From contig CAZJNU010000003.1 of the NCBI GenBank assembly GCA_964547485.1, positions 31,053 to 95,052 of the forward strand: a DNA stretch of 64,000 bases. The letters are read 5' to 3'. This DNA comes from JACJWR01 sp964547485. GTDB taxonomy: Bacteria; Actinomycetota; Actinomycetes; S36-B12; UBA10799. The notes under the pieces were generated by a model. That model had not been told where the DNA came from. It was given only the letters and a program-made list of their open reading frames with translations, and did not search any database. The position numbers were made by a program, and so were the translations under genes. Of the stretch, positions 14,936 through 24,341 are shown piece after piece; the first letter of the stretch is position 1, and the number at the start of each line of letters is the position of its first letter.

Positions 14936-16480
14936 ATGCCCCAGCAGCGACTCACCTCCGACCAGCGTCGCCTACTGGTCGGCGTCTGCACCGTCATCGG
15001 TGCGGTTGCGGTCGTTCCAGCGACCTACAACTTCGTACTCAATCCGATGCTGCAGGATCTGGCAGGCTCTGACGCCGAGCAGTCACTCTTGCGGGAGTTG
15101 CCGAACATCGGCGCACTCGTGGTGGTGTTCTTGGCGGCAACCCTTGGTCGCCGCATCGGTCAGCGGCGCCTGATCGTCGGCGGTTCGGTGTTGTTCACCG
15201 CGGGTTGCGCGCTCGTCGCTATTGCACCGGTGCTGGCCGTCGCGACTGTGGGGCTTGTCATTCTCAGTGCAGCATCCTCGTCGATCGTGATCGTCGCGCT
15301 GGGCTTGCTGAGTGGACGCGTCATTGACCCGGCAGCGCGCGTCACGGCGTTCACGTACTTCGCGATCGCAGCACCACTGATCTTCATGGTGACGCCGGTC
15401 TTGGCTGGCGTGATGATCGACAGTTGGTCCTGGCGTCTGGTGCCCACCATGTGGTCGCTTGGTGGAGCCGTGATGATCTGGGCGGCCTGGAAGATGATCC
15501 CAGGTGACACAGAGGCCCGCGAGCGTGCGGAGTTGCTCACCCCGGTACTTGCTGGCGTTGTGTTGGCGGCTGGAGTGCAAACCATCACCTCGATAAGCCA
15601 ACACGGGTTGATCTCGACGGCAACGCTGGTACGCGCGGGCGCGGCTACAACCTGCTTGGTCGTGTTGGTCTGGTGCTATCGCCGAATCGACCGGGCGTCC
15701 TTGTCGCTGGCCGCTTTGCATAGCGGCGGAATGCTGATTCTGCTAGCCGTTGTCCTGATCGTTCCGTTTGTCGACTTGTGGTTCTACCTGACGATCGGCT
15801 ACCAGTCCGTCTACGACATGACCGCCCTGCAGACAGCACTACTGATGGTTCCCGCCCAACTCGCCGGCGTCATCGGCGGATTGGTGGCCCGCAAGATCAT
15901 TCAGGCTCGCGGAATCACCTTCACCGGCATCCTCCTGCTGATTGTGCTCTCCGCCAGCGTCTTGACGACGCTCGCGGTCACCGTGGAGTCGCCGATTTGG
16001 TTCCTCGTTGCCGTCATGTCGCTCTACGCTGCCGCATCTGTCGGCGCTGCGGTGCCCGTCACCAACTCGATCATGAATGCCGCGCCCGCGGGCGAGGAGG
16101 GAAACGCTTCGGCATTTCGAGGAGCATCGATCTACATTGGCACAGCCCTCGGAATAGTCGTGATGTCCACGATTGTGTATGCGACCAGCGCCGCGGCTCT
16201 CGGAGATTCACTCGAGAGTCAAGGCCTAGAGTCGCAGCAGTCTGCTGAGATCGCGGAGAGTCTTCGCGCCGGGGCCAGCCCTGACGATGTCAGCACGGCC
16301 TATGCCGTTCCAGTCAGCGACGTCAACGTCATCGACCAGGCACAAAAGGGGGCAATGGTCGACGGCCTTCACGCGTTCGGCGCTTCCGGAGCCCTCTTCA
16401 TTGCCGTCGCTGCCGGCACCTTCTGGCTCGGTCGTCGCCGGCAGGTGCGCGGAGTCAGATCAATCGCACAATCCGCGTAG
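14936..16480 (+). CDS. MFS multidrug-type transporter (14-TM, DHA2-like)
   Basis: Start ATG 14936 (MPQQRLTSDQRR) fits the usual short cytoplasmic N-terminus; a TTG at 14888 would add 16 residues. The 514-residue protein has about 14 hydrophobic segments. GRRIGQRRLIVGG is the loop 2-3 motif A of major facilitators, and TPVLAGVMIDSWSWRLVP resembles motif C plus the SWRWxF pattern of drug:H+ antiporters of the DHA2/QacA group. Substrate is unknown. No regulator is adjacent: vapBC lies upstream on the other strand and a lipase operon converges downstream. Confidence 0.85.
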   Translation: MPQQRLTSDQRRLLVGVCTVIGAVAVVPATYNFVLNPMLQDLAGSDAEQSLLRELPNIGALVVVFLAATLGRRIGQRRLIVGGSVLFTAGCALVAIAPVLAVATVGLVILSAASSSIVIVALGLLSGRVIDPAARVTAFTYFAIAAPLIFMVTPVLAGVMIDSWSWRLVPTMWSLGGAVMIWAAWKMIPGDTEARERAELLTPVLAGVVLAAGVQTITSISQHGLISTATLVRAGAATTCLVVLVWCYRRIDRASLSLAALHSGGMLILLAVVLIVPFVDLWFYLTIGYQSVYDMTALQTALLMVPAQLAGVIGGLVARKIIQARGITFTGILLLIVLSASVLTTLAVTVESPIWFLVAVMSLYAAASVGAAVPVTNSIMNAAPAGEEGNASAFRGASIYIGTALGIVVMSTIVYATSAAALGDSLESQGLESQQSAEIAESLRAGASPDDVSTAYAVPVSDVNVIDQAQKGAMVDGLHAFGASGALFIAVAAGTFWLGRRRQVRGVRSIAQSA

Positions 16481-16598
16481 TCGGCTCCGGGCGTCATATT
16501 CCCTGCGGGTTCGCACCAGTCGGCCCATCCTCAGCTTTGCCAAGTGTTGCCAAACGGACGGTCCGGACGAGCGGGTCCCGCGACGTCCCGCCCCTGTT

Positions 16599-17468
16599 CT
16601 ACATCTCGCGATTGAGCCAGGCGATAACGTCACCGATGACAACGTCGCGCTCCGGTTCGTTGTAGATCTCGTGCCAGAGACCGTCGTAGATCTTCAACGT
16701 CTTGTCCGTGGAGCCCACCTTCTCGGCGATCATCCGACTGCCGTCCGGCGGGGTCACCGCATCGTCACCGCCATGCATTATCAGAATCGGCACCGTCAGC
16801 GCCGGGAGTGCCTGCTCGGTCTCCTCCATCGCCCAAAGGACCTGCGCGCCCATCCGGGCCCGCACCTTCGCTTTGGTGACCAGCGGATCATTGTTGTAGT
16901 CGATGACGACCTGCGGATCGCGACTGATCTTGTCGAGTTGGAGCGAAGCCACACCCACATCGGGAGCAACCTTCGCAAGCAAGTTGCCGACCGCGATGGT
17001 GAAGCCGGAGATGTCCTCGGGTTTGGCCGCGGCGGCGCCGGACAGCACCAAGCCAGCGACTTCCGGCCGATCGCGGGTCAGGTATCGAAGACTCACGAGG
17101 CCCCCCATGCTGTGCCCCAGCACGAACATCGGCAAGGGACTCGGGTAGCGCTCCCGCATCAGGTCGGCAAACGTCGCCAGATCGTCGACCAGGTCGTCGA
17201 ATCGCGCGACCTGGACCCGCTTCCCGCCGGAGCGGCCATGTCCCCGATGGTCCAACGCGCCTACGGCGAAGCCGGCCCGCACCAAGTCTGCTGCGAGTGC
17301 TTCGTATCGCCCACTGTGTTCAGCGATCCCGTGCACGATCAGCACCACCGCACGGACCGGATCCTCCGTTGACGACCACTCCCGGTAGTAGATCGTCGTT
17401 CCACCGACCCCGATGAACTCGCCGGTGGTGTGATCAATGCCGGGTGTGTCCCGATGCTCAGCCGTCAT
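16599..17468 (-). CDS. Alpha/beta hydrolase, monoacylglycerol lipase/lysophospholipase type
   Basis: 289 residues with the serine-hydrolase fold: LIVHGIAEHSGRYE (oxyanion strand), LDHRGHGRSGG, the nucleophile elbow GHSMGG at residues ~117-122, an Asp in LIMHGGDDAVTPPDGS, and the His in GLWHEIYNEPERD. This pattern is the Hydrolase_4/monoglyceride lipase group. No signal peptide, so cytosolic or membrane-associated. It is the last gene of a three-gene operon; its ATG overlaps the stop of the preceding membrane protein gene by 4 bp. Confidence 0.9.
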   Translation of the reverse strand: MTAEHRDTPGIDHTTGEFIGVGGTTIYYREWSSTEDPVRAVVLIVHGIAEHSGRYEALAADLVRAGFAVGALDHRGHGRSGGKRVQVARFDDLVDDLATFADLMRERYPSPLPMFVLGHSMGGLVSLRYLTRDRPEVAGLVLSGAAAAKPEDISGFTIAVGNLLAKVAPDVGVASLQLDKISRDPQVVIDYNNDPLVTKAKVRARMGAQVLWAMEETEQALPALTVPILIMHGGDDAVTPPDGSRMIAEKVGSTDKTLKIYDGLWHEIYNEPERDVVIGDVIAWLNREM

Positions 17469-18763
17469 GCCGCATCAATATACGTGGGAACGCTCGCCTG
17501 CGTAGCAGTGAGCCGCCCGGCGAGCAGTGCCACGAGGCACACCACGACGCTGGCGACGATCGAACCCCAACCGAGCCGGAGTTGGTCGATCAGTACGAGC
17601 ACGACTAGGGCCACGCCCGTCGACACCACGCCCGCGATGACACCTGCGGCGGACCGGGCTGCGCTCAACTGCGCCCCGACCAAGCCACCTGCCAGCAGAC
17701 TCACGGCGACCACCAACTGCTGCGATCCTGGATCGACCAAGGCCATGACGATGGCGACGGCCGCACCGATCCAGACCCAGGCGGGCGCGGTCGGCACTTT
17801 CCCTTCGTCATCATCGGGCGCGGCCGCTAGGTCGCTGGCTTCGTTCCCGACCTCGTTCCCGAGCCGCCCCCACAACCCGGGTAGAGCCCCAACCCCCGCC
17901 AGTACACCCGCGACCAGCGCCGCAAAAATCACGGTCAGGACGGCCAGTAGGACCCCTGCCAGTCCGGGGAGTGCATCGATGTTCGCTGGCACAACGAAGA
18001 ACTCCATCGATGGCGCGAAGATGACGCCGCCGAGGAACATCAGCAAACCGAGGATGACAGCGAGGATGACCACGGCAACCCAGCTCAGAACACGCAGCGG
18101 TGACCAGCGTCCTACCTCGTTCGTAGCCTGCAGCCCGGCATCGACCCAACCGAGGGCGAAGATCGCCACGGCGACCGCCAGGATTGCCGCGAACGGACTG
18201 TCCACACCGATCCGAATCGGGCTTACCACTGCGGATAGGTCACCGAGAAGGAAGCCGATGGCCAGCGAGATGACGATCGGAACGATCATCAGCCACATCG
18301 CCACCGATCCGATCCTGCCACTGGCGGCCAGTCCCTGACCCGCCACGAGGACCGCGACCACTACGCCCAGCACAAGGACCAGCACCCGCGGGTCCACTCG
18401 ACTAATCAGGGACAGAGTCTGCGCAGCCGCGATCAGCAGGACGGCCGCCACACCGCTGCCCACGAGGCCCTGGACATATCTGTGCGCTGGGCCCCCGGAT
18501 CCCGACGCAAACCTGCGCGACAGTACTGACCCGGCCAGCGCCAGGGCCACGATCACGACCAGCGCGATCATGCCCACAAACGTCATGCCGGACACCGTCA
18601 GGACCGGCGCCGCGATGATGGCATAGGTGAAGAGTCCCAACATCGCCGCGCGACGCGTCACACCCGGCCTTGGCGGCCGTCGACTACGAAAGGCCGTCAG
18701 CACGACCACCAGCAGACCGACAGTCAGGCCGATGCTCGCCTCCAGCAGAACTTCCCGATTCAT
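17465..18763 (-). CDS. Polytopic membrane protein, 12-13 TM, function unknown
   Basis: Start ATG 18763 overlaps the TGA of the lipase gene (ATGA), which decides the start; the protein is 432 residues. Hydrophobic segments fill almost the whole length, broken by a charged, acidic loop (DLAAAPDDDEGKVPTAPAW) at about residue 310. Ile/Val/Ala-rich helices and a GRIGSVAMWL loop recall solute transporters, but no family signature is recognised. Being sandwiched between a secreted lipase and a monoglyceride lipase suggests a part in handling lipid breakdown products; that is inference from context only. Confidence 0.75.
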   Translation of the reverse strand: MNREVLLEASIGLTVGLLVVVLTAFRSRRPPRPGVTRRAAMLGLFTYAIIAAPVLTVSGMTFVGMIALVVIVALALAGSVLSRRFASGSGGPAHRYVQGLVGSGVAAVLLIAAAQTLSLISRVDPRVLVLVLGVVVAVLVAGQGLAASGRIGSVAMWLMIVPIVISLAIGFLLGDLSAVVSPIRIGVDSPFAAILAVAVAIFALGWVDAGLQATNEVGRWSPLRVLSWVAVVILAVILGLLMFLGGVIFAPSMEFFVVPANIDALPGLAGVLLAVLTVIFAALVAGVLAGVGALPGLWGRLGNEVGNEASDLAAAPDDDEGKVPTAPAWVWIGAAVAIVMALVDPGSQQLVVAVSLLAGGLVGAQLSAARSAAGVIAGVVSTGVALVVLVLIDQLRLGWGSIVASVVVCLVALLAGRLTATQASVPTYIDAA

Positions 18764-20094
18764 GAGGTCACGCTCGTCGTCGTGTCGGTGGTTCCAAGTA
18801 GTTGATTCGCGCAATTCGACGGCGCCGGTTCATCCGCCCAGCGGGCTTCCATCCAGTCGATGACGGACGGCTTATGCAGGCGGGCCTGGTAATTCAAGGA
18901 CGGATGGTCGTCGAACGGGTAGCGAACGTAGAAGACCGTTGTTCCCACGGCGCACTGCGACATCACCTGGGCATGCGTGAACTGCGGCAGGATCGTCTTG
19001 TCCTTGAGCCCCTGCACCACCATGATCGGCGCGTCGAGTTTCTCCCTTCCTGGCATACCCTCGCCGAGGGCCGTGATCAGACCGGGCGCGACCGGGTAGT
19101 TGATCAGTTGACTCAATGGCACATCGGAAACCCGATCGGCGAGATCACTACCGCACGTGCTGTCCAGGAACTTGACCTTCTCCATTCCCAGCGGGCTGAG
19201 GATCTCGTCCAGCGAGACGAGTTCCGGGTAATTCTGGGCGTACGACTGAGCGATCAGCATCACGAACATGTTCTGGGAGGTGCTAGTCGGATTCTTGGCC
19301 ACCGCATTGAGAATGCCCGCGATGGGCGGGGTGAACCCCGGCGCCAAAATTGCGCCGCCGTCGATGGCCAACTCGGGGGCGTACTCAGGTGCCAGCTGCA
19401 ACGCTGACATCGCCGCTTCCCCACCCTGCGACTTGCCGTAGACGCCCAACTTGGCGCTGTTGATGGGGACGGATCCGATCGACGGAGCGGGCTGTTGCAC
19501 CGCCCGCAGCGCATCAAGGATTCCTCGTGCCTCAAGTGGTCCGACCAGGTAGGAGGAAGGCCCGGGGGCGCCCATCCCTGAGTAGTCGCTGGCTACTACC
19601 GCCCACCCCTGCCTGACCAGCGGCTCGATGTGCGGAATCCAGTTGCTGTTCCCGGGGGTATCCGGTTGCGTGGGTGTCTGGCTCATGCCGCACATTCGGC
19701 CCACGCCGGTAGTTCCGTGAGCAAAGGAGACCAGCGGGTAGCCGCCGGCGGGCGCCGGTGCCGCCGGTGCGGCAAACAGGCCCGTCACCGGAATCGAGTG
19801 GCCCTGTAGATCCGTCGATTGGTACATGATTCGGTACAACTTGATCCCCGGGGGCGCACCCGAGACGGGCTCCGCCTTCACGAGTTCGCCCGGAGTGCCG
19901 CGCTGCCAGTTCGTCACGTCATAGAAACTCGACAACTTTGGCGTGACTTTGGTGTCGATGGTCTCCCCGACGCTGGCACCTTCCGCACTGATCGGCGCGT
20001 CCACCAGCGAGGTCCCAGGTGCGGTCAGGTACAGCAGTACCCCACCCACAAGGGCTACGGCCAGCGATACCAGAAACTTCCCCATGCGCGACAT
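18760..20094 (-). CDS. Secretory lipase (LIP family)
   Basis: 444 residues. The N-terminus has a short basic stretch and one hydrophobic helix (FLVSLAVALVGGVLLYLTA), a signal peptide or membrane anchor. The body is a secretory-lipase alpha/beta hydrolase (PF03583): PLVSFAHGTTGVGRMC, the nucleophile motif GKSQGGEAAM (GxSxG) near residue 240, VVQGLKDKTILP for the acid, and the DDHPSLNY region for the histidine. Such enzymes hydrolyse triacylglycerols or related esters outside the cell. It is the first gene of the operon with the TM protein and the monoglyceride-lipase-like enzyme. Confidence 0.87.
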   Translation of the reverse strand: MSRMGKFLVSLAVALVGGVLLYLTAPGTSLVDAPISAEGASVGETIDTKVTPKLSSFYDVTNWQRGTPGELVKAEPVSGAPPGIKLYRIMYQSTDLQGHSIPVTGLFAAPAAPAPAGGYPLVSFAHGTTGVGRMCGMSQTPTQPDTPGNSNWIPHIEPLVRQGWAVVASDYSGMGAPGPSSYLVGPLEARGILDALRAVQQPAPSIGSVPINSAKLGVYGKSQGGEAAMSALQLAPEYAPELAIDGGAILAPGFTPPIAGILNAVAKNPTSTSQNMFVMLIAQSYAQNYPELVSLDEILSPLGMEKVKFLDSTCGSDLADRVSDVPLSQLINYPVAPGLITALGEGMPGREKLDAPIMVVQGLKDKTILPQFTHAQVMSQCAVGTTVFYVRYPFDDHPSLNYQARLHKPSVIDWMEARWADEPAPSNCANQLLGTTDTTTSVTS

Positions 20095-20231
20095 CCACTA
20101 CGCCTTCCAAGACATGCCCGGAAGCAGCACGGCCGGGTCGCCGTCAGCCTAGCCACATCGGGCAGTGTCCGGCCCGAAGAACGTCGATGCGGTCCGTCTG
20201 ATCTCACCCCCGGAGCCTCGCCAACAATGGC

Positions 20232-21125
20232 CTAGAGCCGACCAATCGCTGGGACGACGTGTTCACCAAGACCTCGAATGAAGTCGACCGGATCCTGGAA
20301 CGGCATGACATGAACCTCGGTGATGCCAACATCGGCGTAGCCCTTCATCAGTTCGACGAAATCGACGCCTCCCGCGGCCGTGGTCGGATCCAACGGCGCG
20401 GCCCACAGAATGGTTTTCCGGATTTGCGTCACGTCGGTACCGGCGTCCGCGCAGTGACCGGCCAGTACTTCGAGTTTCGCCTTCACAGCATCCGGACCTG
20501 TGTCAGGCCGGGCAAACAAGTTGCACGCGTCGGCATACCGAGCAACCAGCCGCAGAGTCTTTCGCTCACCGGATCCACCGATCATGACGGGAGGATGAGG
20601 ACGAGTCAGCGGTGGTGGCGAGCAGATGGTTTCGGCCAGCTGATAGTGATTCCCATCGTAGGGTCCGCTGTCGTCACTCCACATTTGCAGCACGATCTGC
20701 AGCGTCTCCTCAAGCCGCTCGAAGCGCTCGGACAGTGACGGGAAGGGCACGCCCAGTCCCAAGTGTTCGCGTTCGTACCATGCCGCGCCGATTCCGAGCA
20801 TCGCGCGACCGCCCGACAGGACGTCAAGGGTGGTGACGATCTTCGCGAGCAGGCCCGGGTGACGGTAGGTCACTCCGGTGACCAGCGCCTGCAGTTCGAC
20901 GCTTCTGGTGTGGCCGGCGAGGAATCCCAACGTGGTGTACGCCTCAAGCATTGGAGCTGACGCATCACCGAGACCCATGCCCTCCATCTGGAAGTAGTGA
21001 TCCATCACGGACAGATTGTCCAGACCCGCCTCCTCCGCCGCGCTTCCCACCGCGGCGAGGGTCGCTCCGATCGCAGCGGCGCCCCCGGGGAAAGCAAAGT
21101 TCACCAAGTGAACGCCAATTCGCAT
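20232..21125 (-). CDS. Luciferase-like monooxygenase, F420-dependent LLM class oxidoreductase
   Basis: 297 residues, TIM-barrel luciferase-like fold. Visible family marks are the N-terminal MRIGVHLVNF strand, AEEAGLDNLSVMDHYF, VTYRHPGLLAKIVTTLDVLSGGRAMLGIGAAWYEREH and PPVMIGGSGERKTLRLVARYADACN. The GGRAxLGIGAAW and GGSGERKTLRLVARYAD segments are typical of actinobacterial F420-linked members. Substrate is unknown. Single gene on the minus strand; the 314-bp divergent region upstream shows no gene. Confidence 0.9.
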   Translation of the reverse strand: MRIGVHLVNFAFPGGAAAIGATLAAVGSAAEEAGLDNLSVMDHYFQMEGMGLGDASAPMLEAYTTLGFLAGHTRSVELQALVTGVTYRHPGLLAKIVTTLDVLSGGRAMLGIGAAWYEREHLGLGVPFPSLSERFERLEETLQIVLQMWSDDSGPYDGNHYQLAETICSPPPLTRPHPPVMIGGSGERKTLRLVARYADACNLFARPDTGPDAVKAKLEVLAGHCADAGTDVTQIRKTILWAAPLDPTTAAGGVDFVELMKGYADVGITEVHVMPFQDPVDFIRGLGEHVVPAIGRL

Positions 21126-21439
21126 GCCGACTCCTCCGATCGCAGCGCCGCGCCCTGGGGCGGCGCCCGTGTGGGCTCAACTTCGCAGATTCGGTGCATC
21201 GACGACAAGAGCTTGCGGATGACTTCGGCGGATGTGCCTGCCACCCACCCGAAAGTGTTCCGAAACAGTTGTACCGGCTACCGGCGAGGTGTCGAGTAAC
21301 TGGTACTCCCTGGTCAGGCACGCCGGCGTCGACGATCCTTCCGCCAGGGCGGGTGGACCACCCATGCCCCAAGGACTACCTCCCAGGCGGTACCCCACCC
21401 GAGTGCCAGAAACCACCAATACTCGGACCGGTAGTTCTC
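21126..21439. other. Divergent intergenic region, 314 bp
   Basis: Lies between the LLM oxidoreductase (minus) and a small secreted protein (plus). A long plus-strand frame crosses it but is Arg/Pro/Cys-rich without family resemblance. I see no convincing promoter, RNA or repeat. Confidence 0.5.
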
Positions 21440-21904
21440 ATGATTGGCACTACCCGTATCGCTCACCGCACCATCGTCCTTATCCTCGCCACCTGGCTGG
21501 CACTCGTAGGTGTTGCCTCGGCAGTCGCCCCGGCTCATGCCGCGACACCGCGCAACGGCAATGCGGCGAGCGTCAGGGTTGAACCCAGGCCGACCACGAT
21601 GTTCATCTACAACCACTCCCGCCAGACGCTCCAGGTCAGCGTCTTTGCCCGAATCGAGACGATGCACTCGCAGACGCTGGAGCCGGGACAGGTGTGGGAA
21701 CTACCGGAGACCTTCTCGTCGATGAACGAGCTCTACGTGCGTTCCCCGAATGACCCCAATACCGCGTTCCTCGGGCATTTCGCCTACGACTCGGGCGCCT
21801 TCCACTTCCTCGACGCCCGCGCCAATCACTTGTCCTACAGCGTCATCGGCGGCGGAAGCCATAGGGTGGCCTTCACCACGCCGCACAGAGCCGGGGTGCG
21901 CTGA
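21440..21904 (+). CDS. Small secreted protein, function unknown
   Basis: Start ATG 21440 opens a classic signal peptide (MIGTTRIAHRTIVLILATWLALVG ... APAHA, then AATPRNG), which decides this start although the frame is open further upstream. The mature ~115-residue domain reads TTMFIYNHSRQTLQVSVFARIETMHSQ and later YVRSPNDPNTAFLGHFAY ... YSVIGGGSHRVAFT, consistent with a small all-beta domain. No family is recognised and no catalytic motif is seen. Confidence 0.65.
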   Translation: MIGTTRIAHRTIVLILATWLALVGVASAVAPAHAATPRNGNAASVRVEPRPTTMFIYNHSRQTLQVSVFARIETMHSQTLEPGQVWELPETFSSMNELYVRSPNDPNTAFLGHFAYDSGAFHFLDARANHLSYSVIGGGSHRVAFTTPHRAGVR

Positions 21905-22256
21905 GAGGACCAGACCCGGGACCGGCGCAGCAGGCGCAGTCCCAAGCCGGGTCAGTGAACACGGCAGCGATCGGCGGATCTGTCGGGCCTGGCAGCAACT
22001 TCCGGACTCGATGGCGAAGGCCCATTCATTGCCGCATCGGTTGTGTTCGACCGAAGAATGCCTAGGTCGGTGCGACGCGATCGGCAACTCGTCTTGAACC
22101 CCTCACCAAGTGTCGCCGCCGGCGTGGGGCAATACGGTCATGCGCGGCCCCGCAGGGCCCTGCAACATGTCCTGCAGCTACCCCATCCAGGTGGGCTTCG
22201 CGGCCTCACGTTGGGACATGGGAGAATTGGGCACACGATCACCACTTCGAGGACAC
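21905..22256. other. Intergenic region, 352 bp
   Basis: Between two plus-strand genes. Open frames run through it, but their composition (Arg, Pro, Cys-rich, no family) does not look coding. No strong hairpin or repeat was noticed. Confidence 0.4.
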
Positions 22257-22781
22257 ATGACTGACCTGCCCGCGACCCCGGGTGCGCCCGACCCCGACCG
22301 GATCAGCCAACCGGAGTTGGCTCGCCTTGCCCAAGCCGCCGCCGACAGGTTCGCCCCGCACCTCCGCTCCGCCGAAGATGTGGTCCGGGCGTCTGAGCAG
22401 AGCCTGGCGGATGCGCGCGAGGCGCTGGCCCGCGCCGAGCACGCGGCCGCCAACAAGAGTTACCAATCCGACCCTCTGGTATTCATGCGCGTCACGGTGA
22501 GCGAGGAGTTGGATGCCCTAGCGCGCAAGACCACTCCCAAGAAGATCCGGGCGAACTTTCGTTATCTACTCGACCGCGCCGTGGAACTTGCCGAGGGCGA
22601 GGTGGCCGGCTACCGGACCGACCTGGAGGCAGCCCGCCGGGAACGAGATCACGGAGTGGAGTCCTGCAGGCAGGCCGAGCAGGCGGCGCAGGTCGAGCTC
22701 GAGGCCGCTCGGGCCCTGCAGCAACGGGTGTGCGACGCGGAGCGCGCGGCCCGTGAAGGCCTCGCCCTGCTCCGCGAGTAG
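22257..22781 (+). CDS. Hypothetical Ala/Glu-rich helical protein
   Basis: ATG 22257 with GAGG upstream gives 174 residues. Residues ~25-65 and ~110-174 are rich in Ala, Glu and Arg with heptad-like spacing (AEDVVRASEQSLADAREALARAEHAA; then YRTDLEAARRERDHG ... EAARALQQRVCDAERAAREG), so a coiled coil is likely. The middle (FMRVTVSEELDALARKTTPKK) is less regular. No TM segment and no known domain. It neighbours the toxin-like cluster that follows, but no link can be shown. Confidence 0.6.
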   Translation: MTDLPATPGAPDPDRISQPELARLAQAAADRFAPHLRSAEDVVRASEQSLADAREALARAEHAAANKSYQSDPLVFMRVTVSEELDALARKTTPKKIRANFRYLLDRAVELAEGEVAGYRTDLEAARRERDHGVESCRQAEQAAQVELEAARALQQRVCDAERAAREGLALLRE

Positions 22782-22924
22782 ACGCGCCCCAGCCCCACAC
22801 ATCGAGGACGATTCGAAGTCGACGTTTCACCCCCGGGGACAACGCGTGCACCGTCTGCGGCTATGACGCCACCCTCGGAGGCGCACCCGTTGGGTCTGGG
22901 CGGCGCGGCGCCGATCGACACAGC

Positions 22925-23365
22925 ATGAGATGTCGACGCTGCACTCGTGGCGCGGCTTGCGGCTCAGTACGCGGATGCGGTCAGCGCCTGACGCCACGGG
23001 AGTCGCCCCGGCAGGGGCCGCCCGAGAATGTCGACCACCCGTTCCCCTCCTTCCCGGCTGGACCGGCCAACTGGTACCGCGCCCATCGGGTGCGTTCGGA
23101 CTGCCTCGATGGGGGCTGCTGGTTCTTCGCCAGTGCCCCGTGCCTCGGCAACTGTGGCCGCTTCGGTCTGTCGGCACCTGATGGGACGTGCTGCTGGGCC
23201 GACAGCGAGATAGCCGCGGCCCGGAAGCGCCTGGGCCGGCCTGGCGACCTGGTGGCGCACGACGAGGTGGCGGGCATCGAGGTTTCCACAGCCGAAGTGC
23301 GTCCGGGCAACCTGGCTGACGTAATGGCCGGGGGACGCGGTGGTGTCGCACCGGCCAGCGGCTGA
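22925..23365 (+). pseudogene. RES-domain (NAD-degrading toxin) fragment
   Basis: The frame reads FPAGPANWYRAHRVRSD ... GGCWFFASAP ... GRFGLSAPDGTCCWADSEIAAARKRLG. This is the layout of RES toxins: WYRxHR, WF, GRFxLxxPxGTCYxA and a following helix. RES toxins phosphorolyse or hydrolyse NAD. The frame ends about 100 residues too early. A shifted frame continues to about 23438 (EVFRECGYPVLDVPRADEL), which suggests a frameshift. No Xre/DUF2384 antitoxin partner is next to it. The N-terminus is ill-defined and Cys-rich. Assignment is by motif pattern only. Confidence 0.45.
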
Positions 23366-23588
23366 AGTGTTTCGAGAGTGTGGCTATCCAGTCCTTGACG
23401 TTCCCCGTGCGGACGAGTTGTCCATCATCCCTGAGTAGCGGGGATGGGGTTGCCACCACCTTGGTCGTACGACACGTGACGCTCGCCGCGTCGAAAAGGA
23501 GTCGCAGTCCGCCGCTTCGAGCAGCGGGACGTCAACGACGTCTGTCGAAACCGCCCACAAACGCAGCGAGGGGTCCCGGCGCGGAAAA

Positions 23589-24341
23589 TCACAGCATCAG
23601 CCTCGAAAGGTCAGCAAGCGGACATTCCGCAAGGAGGGCGGGAACCCCACTGTTAGCAGTCAGCCACGAGCTCAGGTCGTCGTTCAGATAGCCCGCCAGG
23701 TTAAGCAGGGTCGCGTGGGCACTGCGGACCGGTATGCGGCGCGGTGAGCCATCTTGGTTTCGCTGACCGTACGCCGGTATTCCCCAGATGACGTGCTCGT
23801 GATGAGCGATTCGGTTCCTGATCTTCAGGACATCCTCGGCTGCGCGTTCGACCTTGCTGCGTTCAAGGTGTCCGGCGTTCGGGAAGGCTTTAGATAGGGT
23901 CGGCTTCCACAACGCTTCGTCGTAAAACCGGCGCGCTCGCATCGGCTGACGCCCCGCGAAGGAGCCCCTGCCCAGCAGTCTCACCCAGAATCCAAAGGTG
24001 AGACTGGCGACGAACGTTCCGTGCACGACTTCCCGCGGGGCCCCTCCCTCGACGAGTTTCTGCAATCGACCCTGACCCCAGGCCACTGACATCGCTTTGG
24101 CCGCGCCATCATCGAACAAGTCGGCACTACGGAACCAGTCGTCACCATGATCTGCGCTGAGGTGGTGCGACATCTGGGTGCGCATGACAACCTCAACATT
24201 GCCAACATCGTCGAAGAGTGCCAACGACAGGGCGCTGTTCCAGCGGTAGAGGTCTATCGCATCAGCATGCTGAACGGAGGCCTCACGCAGGTACGGTGCC
24301 AGTCGCGCTGCAGGGATCACCGCCCGTAGCCTATGGTTCAT
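23589..24341 (-). CDS. Abi-like protein (Abi_2 family) with a HEPN motif
   Basis: 250 residues. It begins like Abi-family abortive-infection proteins (LAPYLREA...AIDLYRWNSALSLALFDDVGNVEVVMRTQM) and contains FWVRLLGRG. Near the end RNRIAHHEHV gives the R-x4-H signature (Arg175, His180) of HEPN ribonucleases. Members of this group cause phage-abortive infection or act as RNase toxins. No antitoxin gene is adjacent. A RES fragment and an AbiEi-Fic fusion flank it. Confidence 0.8.
   Translation of the reverse strand: MNHRLRAVIPAARLAPYLREASVQHADAIDLYRWNSALSLALFDDVGNVEVVMRTQMSHHLSADHGDDWFRSADLFDDGAAKAMSVAWGQGRLQKLVEGGAPREVVHGTFVASLTFGFWVRLLGRGSFAGRQPMRARRFYDEALWKPTLSKAFPNAGHLERSKVERAAEDVLKIRNRIAHHEHVIWGIPAYGQRNQDGSPRRIPVRSAHATLLNLAGYLNDDLSSWLTANSGVPALLAECPLADLSRLML

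Noticed and set aside
17430..18338. A 302-codon Thr/Ala/Ser/Pro-rich frame opposite the 13-TM protein
   Set aside because: Low-complexity antisense of a membrane protein gene; no start signal or homology.
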